The position numbers and the translations under genes were made by a program. The notes beneath the pieces are model-generated. The model was not told where the DNA came from, did not search any database, and saw only the letters and a program-made list of their open reading frames with translations. DNA of 64,000 nucleotides from contig OZ231127.1 in the NCBI GenBank assembly GCA_965153355.1, forward strand, positions 56,544,001-56,608,000, written 5' to 3'. Source of the DNA: Flaccisagitta enflata. Lineage: Eukaryota > Chaetognatha > Sagittoidea > Aphragmophora. This document shows, piece after piece, positions 52,260-63,546 of this stretch. The first letter of the stretch is position 1. Each line of letters starts with the position of its first letter.

Positions 52260-53690
52260 TATCATCCACTCGTTATGGATCTTGCATACTTGAAATTAAA
52301 AACAGTTATCAAGGAAGCTAACACATCTGGTATAACTAGACTGTCAGGCTTTGGTCCTCTATCAAACTCAATCTGTTACTTTAATTCTGTTTGCTTTGCC
52401 TCTCGTTCTGTCTCCCACTCTTGGTTTTTTTTTCTTTTCTTTTTATGTTCTATGACCTCTGGACCCAGGCTTTTAGGCGGAGGTTTCCCAGACGTTGTTC
52501 CGCATGTCCTGTCTTCCAATTCGCCGCCATTCAGATCGAATTCCCTTCTCTTTGTTCTTTACGTTACGCCAAAACAAGGCAAGGAAAGAATCATTATATG
52601 TCTTGTTGAGGAAATGGGGAATCGCAGGGGGTCCTAATAAAGAGTTAGGGAATTTAAGGTATAAGCAAAACGGGGGATTGGGTTGAGGAAGAAGGGGAAT
52701 GTGCTGAAGAGAGGGAGTTTGGGGGATGGAAATTTAGGAGTAAGGGGTTGTGAACATTTGTAGAATGATCATGAGGGGGGTAGGGGATAAAAAGTGGAGA
52801 AAGGGGGTGAAGGAAAAACGGTGTACTTATGAGGAGGTGAGATTTTCCGTGAGGAATAAAGTGTGGGATTTGATTGATACTTTTGTAAAGACCCCATGAC
52901 AGAACTGCTTACAGCGAAAACTCAAATAAATCTTCATCGAAAAAAAATGATTCATTGTGTTAAGACTGACCTTAGGCAACCATAAATTTTGTTCTGTCTG
53001 CTCGAGAGAGAGAAAATGGGATTTATTGGAAGGACCAAAAGGACGATGTGGATGGGGTCACCATCCCTACACCCTGAGAACATCGTAGACATTAACGTGA
53101 AAATACGCAGTATGAACAATGGTGAGTGTCTCATTGAAGATTTGCCCTTGAGGTGGAGTTATAGGGGTCGCTGGATGATCCATCCACAACAAAAGCTAGC
53201 TCGGAGGGGCGGGTAAGCCATGAGACAATAAAGACAACACAATGACACCCTACACAATCAAAGGACTAAAACTATTCACAAACAGGCCAATATGGTGGGG
53301 CCCAATGGTGGGCGTACAGCCTCTCGGGGAAGACACATCGTGCACAACTCCCTTCTAGATAAGCCCCCCTTCAAAGAACTAAAACAATAACCAACCAACC
53401 AACCGACCAACTCACACTAAAGTATACGCGGTGAAACGGTATCTTCTTAGCTCTCACAGCTTGACTCGTTCAAGTGTAGAATACTCAAATTCATCTTTAT
53501 CATCGCGAATACGCTACATCCCCACCATTTCCTTCCCTCTCTACGTATGGGGCATCAAATTATCGAAGTGGATCTGTTCCCAGGATTCCACGCTTCCTCC
53601 TCACTAAACTTGCCTCCGGCCATTTTTCATTTAGGCAGATTGTAGGACCGAATTTTTCATATTTTCTTTTTCCTTATTTTGCTCTTTCTT
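52260..53690. other. No gene supported
   Basis: Purine-rich G-runs (GGGGG) at 52610-52860. Several open frames of 60-120 codons lack recognisable homology or codon pattern. Confidence 0.5.
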
Positions 53691-53693
53691 TTG

Positions 53694-53797
<104 letters not shown>

Positions 53798-53867
53798 AGT
53801 GCTTTGGCGCTTGCGCCGCGCGGATTTTGCTTCGGAACTAGAAGCTCATGAGCGCTCATTGATTCCT

Positions 53868-54400
53868 TTTTGGGCAGCGGCTTAAAAGAGGAAAAGTCGT
53901 GTAGAACACAAAAAAGGACTCTGTCTATGTGTTCTTTTGTTCATCCATCTATATGCATATCCATTTCATCCCATCCCCCCCTCGCCTCATCCCCAGGGCT
54001 TATGTCTTTTTCGGGATCCATTGATACCAAAATCCTGCCTAAGAGGCAGAAATTTTAGCACAGTTTAAATCTTGGGCCATATTTTGCCCTCTGAGACCCA
54101 GATTCTGGCCTGTGAGAACCAGACCCTTACCTCCCAGATCCAGACCTGGCCTCTCTGAGCAAGGTCCTAGCCTCCTAGATATAGAGTATGGCTTTCAAGA
54201 CCCAGATCCTATACTTCAAGACCCAGATCTTGGCCCCTGGACAGATAGACCGATGGGCAGATCTTCTCTGTATTCCACCAGACTATGTCTTCTTTGAGGT
54301 CGCTTCCCTAGTCCCCTCAGCTTCAATCTCAAACAACTCAAGTAGGGCTTGGGTATTGCTGACCATGTATATATACTGTCCTTCGGTCGCTATTGGCATA
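53868..54400. mobile_element. GGGCAGCGG-family foldback, old degenerate copy
   Basis: Left arm TTTTTGGGCAGCGGCTTAAA and GTAGAACACAAAAAAGGACT, then degenerate 20-21-bp units (GACCCAGATCCT) to 54240. The 3' part GGGCTTGGGTATTGCTGACC is recognisable at 54345. Confidence 0.6.
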
Positions 54401-54835
54401 TGTTTATCTTTTCCTTACCCTCATTTTCAAAGATGCGTTTTCCAGATTGCGCCTATCAAGCGGGCAAAATTAGTTCAGTTGCAGTTCTCGACTTGCTAAT
54501 GAGTCCCTGTGGTCACTGATGACCTTAAAAACGACCGAATTTCAAGAAGTGCTTGAAAGGCAAAGCACATTCGACAGCGTGCTTCCAAAAGCGACATTTG
54601 GTGTTTCAACAAAGATCAAAATAGAACATTGAAATAGTTGAAACTGAATGATAATATAACAAGGTAGGGAACGAGCAACAACTAAAAATTTCTAAGGCTG
54701 AAGGCGCATCTCGTTTTGAAAAAAACTCGCCCCCTGAAGTAGGCCTTGATCTACAACTTGGAATTTCTAAGGCTGAAAGCGGATCTCGTTTTGAAAAAAA
54801 CTTGCCCCCTGAAGTGTTGACTGTTGTTACTAAAG

Positions 54836-55042
54836 ATGCAGAAGCGGAAGCGGAAGCGGAAGCGGAAGCGGGTGGAAGCGGTAGTTTGAGCATGGAAGCG
54901 GAAGCGGAAGCGGAAGCGGAAGCGCAATTTTGAAATCAAGTGGAAGCGGAAGCGAAAACTTTTTTTGAGGCCTAATGGAAGCGGAAGCGGAAGCGAAAGG
55001 ACATAATCAAGCGCTTCCGCTTTCGCTTCCGCTTCCACTTCA
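54836..55042. repeat. (GGAAGC)n hexamer array with an inverted end
   Basis: GAAGCG units on the plus strand to 54995, then the reverse (CGCTTCCGCTTTCG) at 55010-55042. Preceded by GTTGTTACTAAAGATGCAGA, which is found inverted at the end of the array at 58098. Confidence 0.9.
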
Positions 55043-55182
55043 GATCCTGACAATATTTTAACAATAATCATGTCAGTTTTAATGATACTTATTTTAGGAT
55101 GATTTATTCATTTTTTAGTTTTTTTTTCTTTTGGTGTTATTATTTTTTTATATTGCTTTTGTATATTTTTCCTTCATCTGTT

Positions 55183-55776
55183 TAACAGTGGCAAAAAAAA
55201 AAACGGACGCTGTTTTTTGATCAAGGATTTCTCAGTAACTAAAAAAGATAAACCCTTAAAATCCATGACAGTTTCAAAGAGCTTCGAAAAATCTTTCATT
55301 TGAGCTCTCACAGAACATTGTAGCTTCAAAACTTTAGAAGTTATGATGCTTTAAAGAGAACTATTCAAAAATCTCGAATCTGGTGTTAATATTTTGAGAG
55401 TAACTATCTTTGAATTGATATAGCTTGAAAACAAATAAGAATCATGATTTTTGCTTGATTCCATCTTGTAGAGAGTTCAAAATACTTCAATTTAGCCTAG
55501 AATTTCGTTCCATTTATTTGATTTCTTCATCCTACAGAATATGTAAAACAAAAAGTGTCTTATTGTAAAACCCAGGAATTTGCTTTTAAGAAAATGGGTG
55601 TTAAATTTCAATCTTACGTCATTTTAAAACAACTTGAGCTAGAAGTTTCTGCTTGGTCTAGATTTGTAGAATTTTTGAAGCTCTTTAAAATGCTCATGGA
55701 TTTAAAGTGAAAAATATGTGTAATATTCAGTCGATCATGAAAAACTAAGCGTCCGGTGTTTTTTTGGCCACTGTTA
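55183..55776. mobile_element. ACAGTGGC foldback MITE with TA boundaries
   Basis: TAACAGTGGCAAAAAAA and CGGACGCTG at the left, AGCGTCCGG and GGCCACTGTTA at the right. The interior (TTGATCAAGGATT, CTAAAAAAGATAAAC) matches 6303-6832. Confidence 0.85.
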
Positions 55777-55825
55777 TCTCTGTTGGTCTATCCTTTTATT
55801 CTTCTTTCGCTTTATCTGACTTTTT

Positions 55826-56019
55826 AGTTGCGGACACGCAACTCTATAAGAGGCTTTGTCCGTCCGTCCGTTGGTCTGTCGGTCGGTCGGTCGGTCGGTC
55901 GGTTGGTCGGTTGGTCGGTTGGTCGGTTAGTCCGTCACGCTCGAGTTAAAAGTGGGAAAACGCGTATTTCCGCCCCTCCCCACCCGTCCGCAACTGATGG
56001 CCGTGTATCCGGCCTTGTT
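55826..56019 (+). mobile_element. Structured (GTCY)n repeat copy, complete
   Basis: 5' hairpin AGTTGCG-GACA-CGCAACT, TATAAGAGGC, a GGTC core (55876-55930), 3' arm GTCCGCAACT (55986-55995) exactly complementary to AGTTGCGGAC, terminal hairpin GGCC-GTGTATCC-GGCC, end TTGTT. Confidence 0.93.
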
Positions 56020-56071
56020 TCTGTATATATCTTTCTGTCTGTTTATCTGTCTTTTGCTCACTCAACCTCTC

Positions 56072-56316
<245 letters not shown>

Positions 56317-56323
56317 TCATTTA

Positions 56324-57712
56324 CACAGCCATCAATCTCGTTTGAAAATAAGTATTAAGCTTTTACTCTGGGATGCGCACACTCAGCAAGATAAACGATA
56401 GCTTAAATTGAAGCCCTGAATCTGACGTTTACTCTAGTACCTTCAAATAGCCTTAGTTTTTATTTTTTGTCCGCTAATTTATTTCTTTTTTAAACATGGT
56501 CAAAAAGCCTTCTTGCGCTCGCCGCGCAGATTCACCATTTTCTGAGAAGGAGGAAATTTGGATCGTCCGGTTTGCTGGCTCACGGTCGGCAGTTGAAGTC
56601 CGGCGGCATTTCATCGTTCACTTCAAGAAGACCAACAAACACAAAGTCCCGCAAGCACTGGCCTTCCAAAGAATCCTCGACAGGTTCGATCAAAGTGGGG
56701 GCGTTTCCGGTCGAGTTCGCCAGCCAATTTCAACCGCGCGAACGCAGGAGAACGTCGATCGAGTGCAACGATTTTTCGAGGAAGATTTCCGGAGAAGCAT
56801 CAATGACGCAACGCGCGAACTCAGTCTCTCCTTTGGATCGGTATGGACCATCTTACGCAAAGATCTTCGCTGGAAACCCTACCGCTTCAAACGGGTTCAG
56901 AAGTTGACGCAGCAAAATCGAGACGCGCGCGTTGAATTTTGCAACTGGGTTTTGACGCAGGAAGATGGATGGGAGCGCCGCGTTATCTTCAGCGACGAGA
57001 AATTTTTCGTTCTGAATCAGGCGCCAAACCGTCAAAATGACCGGTGCTGGGCGCCATTCGATCCACAGGAGGAAGTTGAAAGCAACGTCCGTTTTGGAAC
57101 AAAAGTGATGGCGTGGTCGGCCTTGGTCGACAACAAGGTTCTGAAGATTCGTTGGATGGATGAAGAACATCGCCCAAGGAACGTTACGGCCGCATCCTAC
57201 CTCTCCATGCTGCAAACAGAAGTATGGCCGGAGGTCCAATACCGCGCCGGCCGTCGACGCTGGTGGTTTCAACAGGATGGAGCATCCGTCCATTGCTCTG
57301 ATGAAATCCTTCGTTTTTTGGAGGAAAAATTTCGTGGAAGAGTCATCAGTCGCCGAGGTGAACACCCGTGGCCACCTTACTCTCCCGACTTGAACCCCCT
57401 CGATTATTTTTTGGGGCTACGCCATGGCGGAAGTCTTCCGACAGAAGCCAACCACGATCGATGAACTGAAAGAAGTCGTCGAACATCTGGCAGCCCAGAT
57501 CTCTGGCGAAGTCATCCAAAGCGTCATGGCAAATTTCCGGCATCGTTGCAACGTCTGTTTAGAGGCTAGCGGCGGCGCATTTGAGTATTTGCTTGATTGA
57601 TTATCAAACGTCAATGAATTGTCTACACTGTGATATGTTTATCTTTTTTATATTATATTTATTTTTGGAGAAATAGCTTAATACTTTTTTTCAGTCGAGA
57701 TTGATGACCCTG
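56324..57712 (+). mobile_element. mariner (DD41D) transposon, complete ends
   Basis: Flanked by TA on both sides (56322-56323, 57713-57714). Inverted ends: CACAGCCATCAATCTCG, then AAGTATTAAGC; the right end reversed is CAGGGTCATCAATCTCG, then AAGTATTAAGC, so about 48 bp match with a few changes. 1389 bp, one transposase ORF. Confidence 0.92.
56496..57600 (+). pseudogene. mariner DD41D transposase, frameshifted
   Basis: ATG at 56496 after AAAC. Domains: N-terminal paired helix-turn-helix DNA-binding part (about 15-140, with INDATRELSLSFGSVWTIL as the second recognition helix region), then the DDE core: D167 (VIFSDEKFF), D261 (WWFQQDG) and D303 (YSPDLNPLDYF), with 41 residues between the last two. 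That spacing defines the DD41D (rosa/Visitor-like) group. A single-base length change in the T6G4 run at 57404-57413 breaks the frame just after D303. The rest (WGYAMAEV to the TGA at 57600, about 62 codons) is open in another frame. The usual length would be about 365-370. Catalytic residues are intact, so the loss is recent, or the frameshift could be a sequencing error. Confidence 0.92.
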
Positions 57713-57714
57713 TA

Positions 57715-58080
57715 TTCAGAGTTGATTGGTTAATTGGAAAGGAGTAAGACTCATATACCTAAAGACCTGATTTCAACAAAAGCAAAAACATGATCCAACG
57801 ATGTTATAAATAAATATACAAATTTAAGAAAAAAATGATTTCAAAGATTAGTTGAAATGTACAGAAAAAATAAATAAATAAATAGATATATAAATAAATA
57901 AATAGATTAATAAAGACAAAATGATTGTTTAAACTCATTGCAATAACTAATGACAGCAAAAAAATTTTATCAATATCTATGTCATTAACATATTTTTTAT
58001 TATATTTTATATCTCCTCGTTTTATCCTCTCTTTTTTTTTACATAAAAAATATTTTACATAACATAAATAAATTTTATGG
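57715..58080. other. AT-rich gap
   Basis: Includes (AAATAAAT)n-like words at 57870-57915. No gene. Confidence 0.55.
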
Positions 58081-58097
58081 TGAAATACTCAACAATG

Positions 58098-58300
58098 TGG
58101 AAGCGGAAGCGGAAGCGGAAGCGGAAGTGGAAGCGGAAGCAGAAGCGGAAGCTATGCCTCCTAAAAGGGTGGAAGCGGAAGCAGAAGCGGAAGCTATGCT
58201 TTTTCAAATGGCGGAAGCGGAAGTGGAAGCGGAAGCTGTCAATTCTCAAATATGCCTTTTGGAAGCGGAAGCGGAAGCGGTCCAAAAATCTACCGCTTCT
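58098..58300. repeat. (GGAAGC)n hexamer array
   Basis: Three blocks separated by short unique pieces, ending TACCGCTTCTGCATCTCTAG (inverted relative to the start of the 54836 array). Confidence 0.92.
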
Positions 58301-58317
58301 GCATCTCTAGTTGTTAC

Positions 58318-59094
58318 AGGCTCAATACGCCACCGATCTAGGCGTTCTTGGTCTTGTTCGACAGAGATTTGATTTCTCTTGCCATCGGCTTTAACTAAAC
58401 ATTATTATTTTCTTCTTAGGGGCCCCTAAGGGCCCCCAAAAAAGCCCTTATTGAGAATTTAAAAAAAAAAAATGGGGTGCAATCAATAGGATATTGTTTG
58501 ATTTGCCTAGATCCAAAATCTTATATTTTCACTTTTTTCAAAAAACTTAGAAAATTTTTATGTCGCGTGTCAGCGACTCAGGGACCCAGGGATCACAAAA
58601 TATTTTTTTGAAAAATGGTTTTTAAAAGTGGGGTGCTATCAATAGGAAATTGTTTGATTTGCCTAGATCCAAAATCTTGTATTTTCATTTTTTTTTTTCA
58701 AAAAATTTTAATTTTTTTTGTATCGCGCGTCAAGGACTTTGAAAAAAAAATCACAAAATGTTTTTTTTGAAAAATGGTTTTCAAAAGTGGGGTGCAGTTG
58801 ATAGGAAATTGTTTTATTCGTCTAAATCCAAAACCTGTAAAATTATTTTTTTCAAAAAATTTATAAAATTGATTGGGGGCAAGTTCAAAGAAAAAACAGA
58901 AAAAAAGAACGTCGGTTTTCTCTTTTACTTTTTAAGTATGAAAAAGGCCGTAACTTCTAAACTATTGATGCGATCGTCCTGTAATTTGAAATACTAGCTG
59001 ACGTCATGCTTCTCGACGTACGAGCTAAAAATCTCGATTGTGAACTGTCGTAAAGTTGGACGCACTTCTTTGCCTACCTGAAGTGTTGAGAGTC
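58318..59094 (+). repeat. 0.78-kb tandem duplication, unit 1
   Basis: Begins GCCACCGATCTAGGCGTTCT, has GGGGCCCCTAAGGGCCCCC, then three roughly 160-bp subunits marked by GTGGGGTGCAATCAATAGGA and TTGTTTGATTTGCCTAGATC, then ACTTCTAAACTATTGATGCG, and ends near ACTTCTTTGCCTACC. No coding sequence. Confidence 0.85.
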
Positions 59095-59211
59095 ATTGAA
59101 GGCGCAAATCACCACTGATCTAGGTGTTCTTGGTTTTGTTTGACGGAGATTCGATTTCTCTCGCCATCGTCTTTAACTAAACATCATTATTTTCTTTTTA
59201 GGGGCCCCTAA

Positions 59212-60219
59212 CAGTCAGTGGACAAAACGATATATGTAGATATGTCAACACCATGAGATATTTCACAGAGTAAAGATATTTCATTTTTAAGAAATATTTC
59301 AGTACACTTAAATATTTCAGTGGGGTGAAATCAGAAAATTTCAGCAGGCTGAAATGTTTCAACAGGATGAAATATCTCAGCAGAGTGAAATATTTCAATG
59401 AGATGAGATCATGATATCAGATATAGAATTTTAAACAGACTAAGAACATGCAGTTTATTTCATTATCTTTACAGTAGATGTCGTCTAGACTTGGAAATAC
59501 GGGGAGCTCATAACCTGAGCATCAGTACAATGAGGGGACTGATATTTTGCTTGTGTAATGTATAGACCCTAAAGGGTTGACAATGGGGTATGGCATCCCC
59601 CTATGGCTTACTTTACAAAAATAATTTTTAGTTTAAAGTATTAAGATCGATCACTTTTATGGCAGAATTTCAGCTTCATCAATTTGCTTTAATTGCAAAA
59701 CCAGCCTGGGATTCAAATCTGGAACCTTTAAAAATATAAACTGACTAAGATAGATTTGAAGTTAAGTGAGTTAACCACTAGACCAATTTTGGCAGTTGTT
59801 TCAATGGAGGGATTTTGATCTAATAGATTCAAAAAAATTTTCTGTCCACAGAGCTGCCATACCCCATCGTCAACTTAATAGGACATAAGCATTACACACA
59901 CACAGTTTCATTTTATTGGCACAAATGGTAGTTAGGATATGAGGGCCCCCATAATTCCAAATCTAGATGACCTCTACTGTACAATGTCATAAGTTGAAGT
60001 TTTTAGTGATATGATATCATGATTTCATTTTATTGAAATATTTCACTCTGCTAAGATATTTCATCCTGTTGAAATATTTCAGCCTACTGAAATTTTCTGA
60101 TTTCACCCCACTGAAATATTTCAGTGTACTGAAATATTTCTTCAAAATAAAATATCTTTACTCTGTGAAATATCTCATGGTGTTGACATATCTACATATA
60201 TCGTTTTGTCCACTGACTG
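59212..60219. mobile_element. 1,008-bp palindromic element with CTAA duplication
   Basis: CAGTCAGTGGACAAAACGAT at the left and the exact complement at the right; arms match for over 70 bp (AGATATTTCACAGAGTAAAG). Many AAATATTTCAG words follow. CTAA flanks both sides. A tRNA-like segment lies in its centre-right. Confidence 0.92.
59705..59795 (-). tRNA. tRNA-like segment inside the palindromic element
   Basis: A box TGGTCTAGTGG (59785-59775) and B box GATTTGAATCC (59719-59709) on the minus strand at plausible distance, with an insertion-like spacer. Stems pair poorly, so this is a tRNA-derived pseudogene or SINE piece. Confidence 0.4.
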
Positions 60220-61034
60220 CTAAGGGCCCCCAAAAAAGCCCTTATTGAAAATTTTTCTTGAAAAAAAAAGTGGGGTGCAATCAATAGGAAATTGTTTGAT
60301 TTGCCTAGATCCAAAATCTTGTATTTTCACTTTTTTACAAAAAACTTAAAAAATTTTTGTGTCGCGCGTCAGGGACTTAGAAAAAAAAAATTACAAAATA
60401 TTTTTTCAAAAAATGGTTTTCAAAAGTGGGGTGCAATCAATAGGAAATTGTTTGATTTGCCTAGATCCAAAATCTTGTATTTTCACTTTTTTTTCAAAAA
60501 ACTTAGAAAATTTTTGTGTCGCGCGTCAGGGACTTTGAAAAAAAAAATCACAAAATATTTTTTTGAAAAATGGTTTTTATAAGTGGGGTGCAATCAATAG
60601 GGAATTGTTTGATTTGCCTAGATCCAAAATCTTATATTTTCATTTTTTTTTTTCAAAAAATTTTGAAAATTTTTGTGACCCGCGTAAGGGACTTAAAAGA
60701 AAAATCTCAAAATATTTTTTAGAAAAATGTTTTTTAAAAGTGAGGTGCAATCGATAGGAAATTGTTTAATTCGCCTATATCCAAAATCCTGTAACCTTAC
60801 TTTTTTCAAAAAAAATTTAAAAATTGATTGGGGGCGAGTTAAAAAAAAGAACGGAAAAAAATAACGCCGCTTTTCGCATTTACTTTTTAAGTATGAAAAA
60901 GGCTGTAACTTCTAAACTATTGATGCGATTGTCCTGAAATTTGAAATACTAGCTGATGTCATGCTTCTCGACGTACAAGCCAAAAATCTCGATTGTGAAC
61001 CGTCATAAAGTTGAACACACTTCTTTGCCTAAAC

Positions 61035-61150
61035 AAGGCCAACACCTTACAGTCGCGTGCGGTTGTCAAGACTATGAGACCAAAAGACTAGAAGACTAGA
61101 AGACTAAAAGACTAAAAGACCAAGAGATTAAAAGACTAAATGTAAATTGT
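61035..61150 (-). mobile_element. Structured-family subtype with 8-9-bp array
   Basis: AACAAGGCCAACACCTTACAG, then TCGCGTGCGG, then GACTAGAA/GACTAAAA units. Inverted partner of the piece at 7875-7989. Confidence 0.7.
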
Positions 61151-61194
61151 CTTGAAATAACTCTAACAGATTTCAAGGGACCAACGATTTTTTC

Positions 61195-61324
61195 TGTCAT
61201 AGACGGAATTCTGTTGTCGCCAACAAAGAAAACTAAAGAAAACAAGTTGAAGGGACTGTAAATTCTTATCTGTTATAGGCGGAATTCTCTTGCAGGCGAG
61301 TCCTTTAGAGCGGGGTTCAACTGT
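61195..61324. mobile_element. pogo-like MITE, right part
   Basis: TAGACGGAATTCTGTTGTCG, GTTATAGGCGGAATTCTC and the end GCGGGGTTCAACTG next to TA. Confidence 0.55.
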
Positions 61325-61325
61325 A

Positions 61326-61970
61326 CTTAAATGTATAAGTACAAGTGATAAAAGTCTATTCAGGTACCATTATTTTACTGCTCCGAAGATGATGCAATAA
61401 GGACGGTGAAACTCTCGATGTCTCCTTAGAAAACTTGCTTTCGCATGTCTACGCTGCACTTGGGTGCTTCGCATAGCAAAAGTTGGTTATTTCTTTTCGC
61501 CCTCTTTACCTAATGTGGAGTAACCAATTTCAGGACCCTTACCATTTTTGTTTTATCAAAAATCTTCTGTTTTTTAGAAAATTGCTTTTGAGGACCTAAT
61601 TTGCATAATGCAGTGGGATAAAACAATATGCTGACATTGTCTGAATCAGCTTTCATAATTTTCTATTCTTCACAGAATTACAATTCTGCCTTTTCATTTG
61701 CTGTTTCACAACTTATGGTTCTGATATTTTAATTTATTTTTTCATAAATCATGATTTTTTAAAACAAATAATTGTCCTTTTTGTAACAAAACAACACAGG
61801 ATTTTGCTGAATTCTGGGAAATCAGTGGAAACTTTAGAGCCAAAACAAAAACAGAAGATGAAAGAATTTTGAAAAAAGAAAAATGGTCATCTTCATGATT
61901 TTTGCTCCATATTACCTAAGTAGGGTGAAGGGATACTCCCAACTTTTGCTACATGAAGCACCCAAACGCT
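61326..61970. other. No feature recognised
   Basis: AT-rich. GCTTCGCATAGCAAAAGTTG (61468) and CAACTTTTGCTACATGAAGC (61940) are inverted partners, so 61440-61980 may be a degenerate foldback. Confidence 0.45.
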
Positions 61971-61976
61971 GCACTG

Positions 61977-62148
61977 AACAAGGCCGGATGTACACGGCAC
62001 GAAAGTCGCGGACAGTTGGACAAGGGCAGCAATGTAAAAACCACTTGCAATTCACTAACGTGACGGAGGGACGGATGGATGGGCCAATCGATGGACCGAC
62101 GGACCGACGGACCGTCAAAGCGCCTCGTTGAGTCGTGTGTCCGCGACT
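61977..62148 (-). mobile_element. Structured (GTCY)n repeat copy, complete
   Basis: In the family direction: AGTCGCGGACACACGACTC, a GGTCCGTC core, 3' arm GTCCGCGACT (exact complement of AGTCGCGGAC), end CCGTGTACATCCGGCCTTGTT. Confidence 0.92.
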
Positions 62149-62497
62149 AAAAAGAAAACGATTCGTTGCAACTTGAATACAAGCTCTTTTACGTATTTAG
62201 TTATATCTTCGAAGCAGGTACTTTGACGGCCTACTCTGCTTTAACATAAGGATTTGGATTGGATAAATTGTTTACGACCAAGGACATACGATACGAGACA
62301 TGGCATTTAGGAAGAAATACTGTCATATTTGACGCACAACACTTTTTTTTCCAATTCATCCCCCGTCTGAACTTGACAGATTTGCATCCCCATGAAATCT
62401 TTTGAAATGTCATGTTTCCTCGTTTTCCATCTGGGCTTTAGAGAAAAATATCCGCAAATATCTGCAAATATCTGCAAATCCAAAACGATCCCTTTTT

Positions 62498-62854
62498 GGG
62501 CAGCGGCCCCGGAGGGGCCGATGACCTATGATTCCATATAGGGCAATTTCTCCGTCTATATGTGTGCCCCCCCTCAGGCCTGAAATCAGCCTTCTCAGGC
62601 CTCACATTAGCTCTTTTAAACCCCTAAATAGCCTTTTGGGCAGCGGCCCCGAAGGGGACGAAGTCCTGCAGAACACAGGGGGACTTTTGTTCGTCCGTCC
62701 ATTTATCTGTTTGTCCATTTGTTAGTCCCCCCCAGGCCCTCTCAGGCCTGAAATCTGCCCTCTCAGGCCTGAAATCTGCCCTCTCATGATGCTATGGTCC
62801 AAATAAATCATCATTTAAAATCATAGGTCATCGGTTCCTCCGGGGCCGCTGCCC
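62498..62854. mobile_element. GGGCAGCGG foldback A (outer arms)
   Basis: Left arm 62498-62533 (GGGCAGCGGCCCCGGAGGGG, then CCGATGACCTATGATT) and right arm 62819-62854 are near-perfect inverted repeats. Each arm folds by itself (CCCC-GGA-GGGG). CTCAGGCCTGAAATC units lie inside. The left arm of foldback B is within it. Confidence 0.88.
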
Positions 62855-63320
62855 CATTAATCTCATTTTTCTTTGATAATGATGAACAATGAGGCAACGG
62901 GAACCGCTGTCCATATGACGCTTGAGCGACCTGTTACTTTTTCGGCGTTTTTGGTCTCAAATCCGGCCTGTAAGGCCTCAAACCTGGCCTCTCAGGTCTC
63001 AAATTAGCCCTCTCAGGCCTCAAATTTGCCCTCTCAGGCCTCAAATTAGGCCTCACAGGCCTTAAAGTAGCGCTGTCAGGCTTCAAATCAGACCTGATGG
63101 CCATTTAAGCCTTGGGAAAGCCTTCAGACTCTTGAAGGTCTTCAATCAGTGCAATATACCATCTCATCAATGTTGTCAGGCAGGACGAACGAAAGTCCCC
63201 CTGTGTTCTACAGGACTTCGTCCCTTTCGGGGCCGCTGCCCTGCTTCCCCTCATACAAATTCACAATCATGCAAAGCAGGGCAACGGGTATCGCTGACCA
63301 CATATTGCCCTTGGGCGACC
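62638..63320. mobile_element. GGGCAGCGG foldback B, interleaved with A
   Basis: Left arm 62638-62700 (GGGCAGCGGCCCCGAAGGGG, ACGAAGTCCTGCAGAACACA) and right arm 63183-63243 pair over about 60 bp with three differences. The 21-bp CTCAGGCCTGAAATCTGCC units fill the middle, broken by the right arm of A. A roughly 75-bp 3' module follows the right arm: GGGCAACGGGTATCGCTGAC through TATTGCCCTTGGGCGACC. A similar module follows the right arm of A. Confidence 0.88.
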
Positions 63321-63339
63321 TGTTGAGCTTTTGGAGCAT

Positions 63340-63427
63340 ACGGCTATTGCCCAGATGCCCCAGTGACCTTCTCCAGCACTGCTCCTGCCCACCCGCATGC
63401 GACTAGGGTAGCCGTGTATCCGGCCCC
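63340..63427 (+). mobile_element. Structured (GTCY)n repeat, 3' end
   Basis: GCCCACCCGCATGCGACTAG and GTAGCCGTGTATCCGGCC. The 5' part is absent; it follows the 3' module of foldback B directly. Confidence 0.75.
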
Positions 63428-63429
63428 AT

Positions 63430-63482
63430 TATTATTATCATCGTCGTCATCATCATCATCATCATTATCATCATCATCATTA
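63430..63482. repeat. (CAT)n microsatellite
   Basis: With TAT and CGT interruptions. Confidence 0.93.
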
Positions 63483-63546
63483 GGGCCAACGGTTTTTGCA
63501 TCAAATCAATTGAACATCCCAGCCTGCAGCTTTTTTAAACAGACTA

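Larger units (their letters stand above)
59095..61035 (+). repeat. 0.78-kb tandem duplication, unit 2, with insertion
   Basis: Same order as unit 1 (59110 onwards: CACTGATCTAGGTGTTCTTG) but interrupted by the palindromic element at 59212-60219 in the GGGGCCCCTAAGGGCCCC word. It has four instead of three roughly 160-bp subunits (60255, 60420, 60580, 60740). Confidence 0.85.

Noticed and set aside
53869-53935. Functional terminator or attenuator from the GGGCAGCGG hairpins
   Set aside because: The hairpins belong to a dispersed foldback family; there is no adjacent gene to regulate.
57346-57614. Minus-strand frames over the 3' end of the mariner
   Set aside because: Shadows of the transposase.
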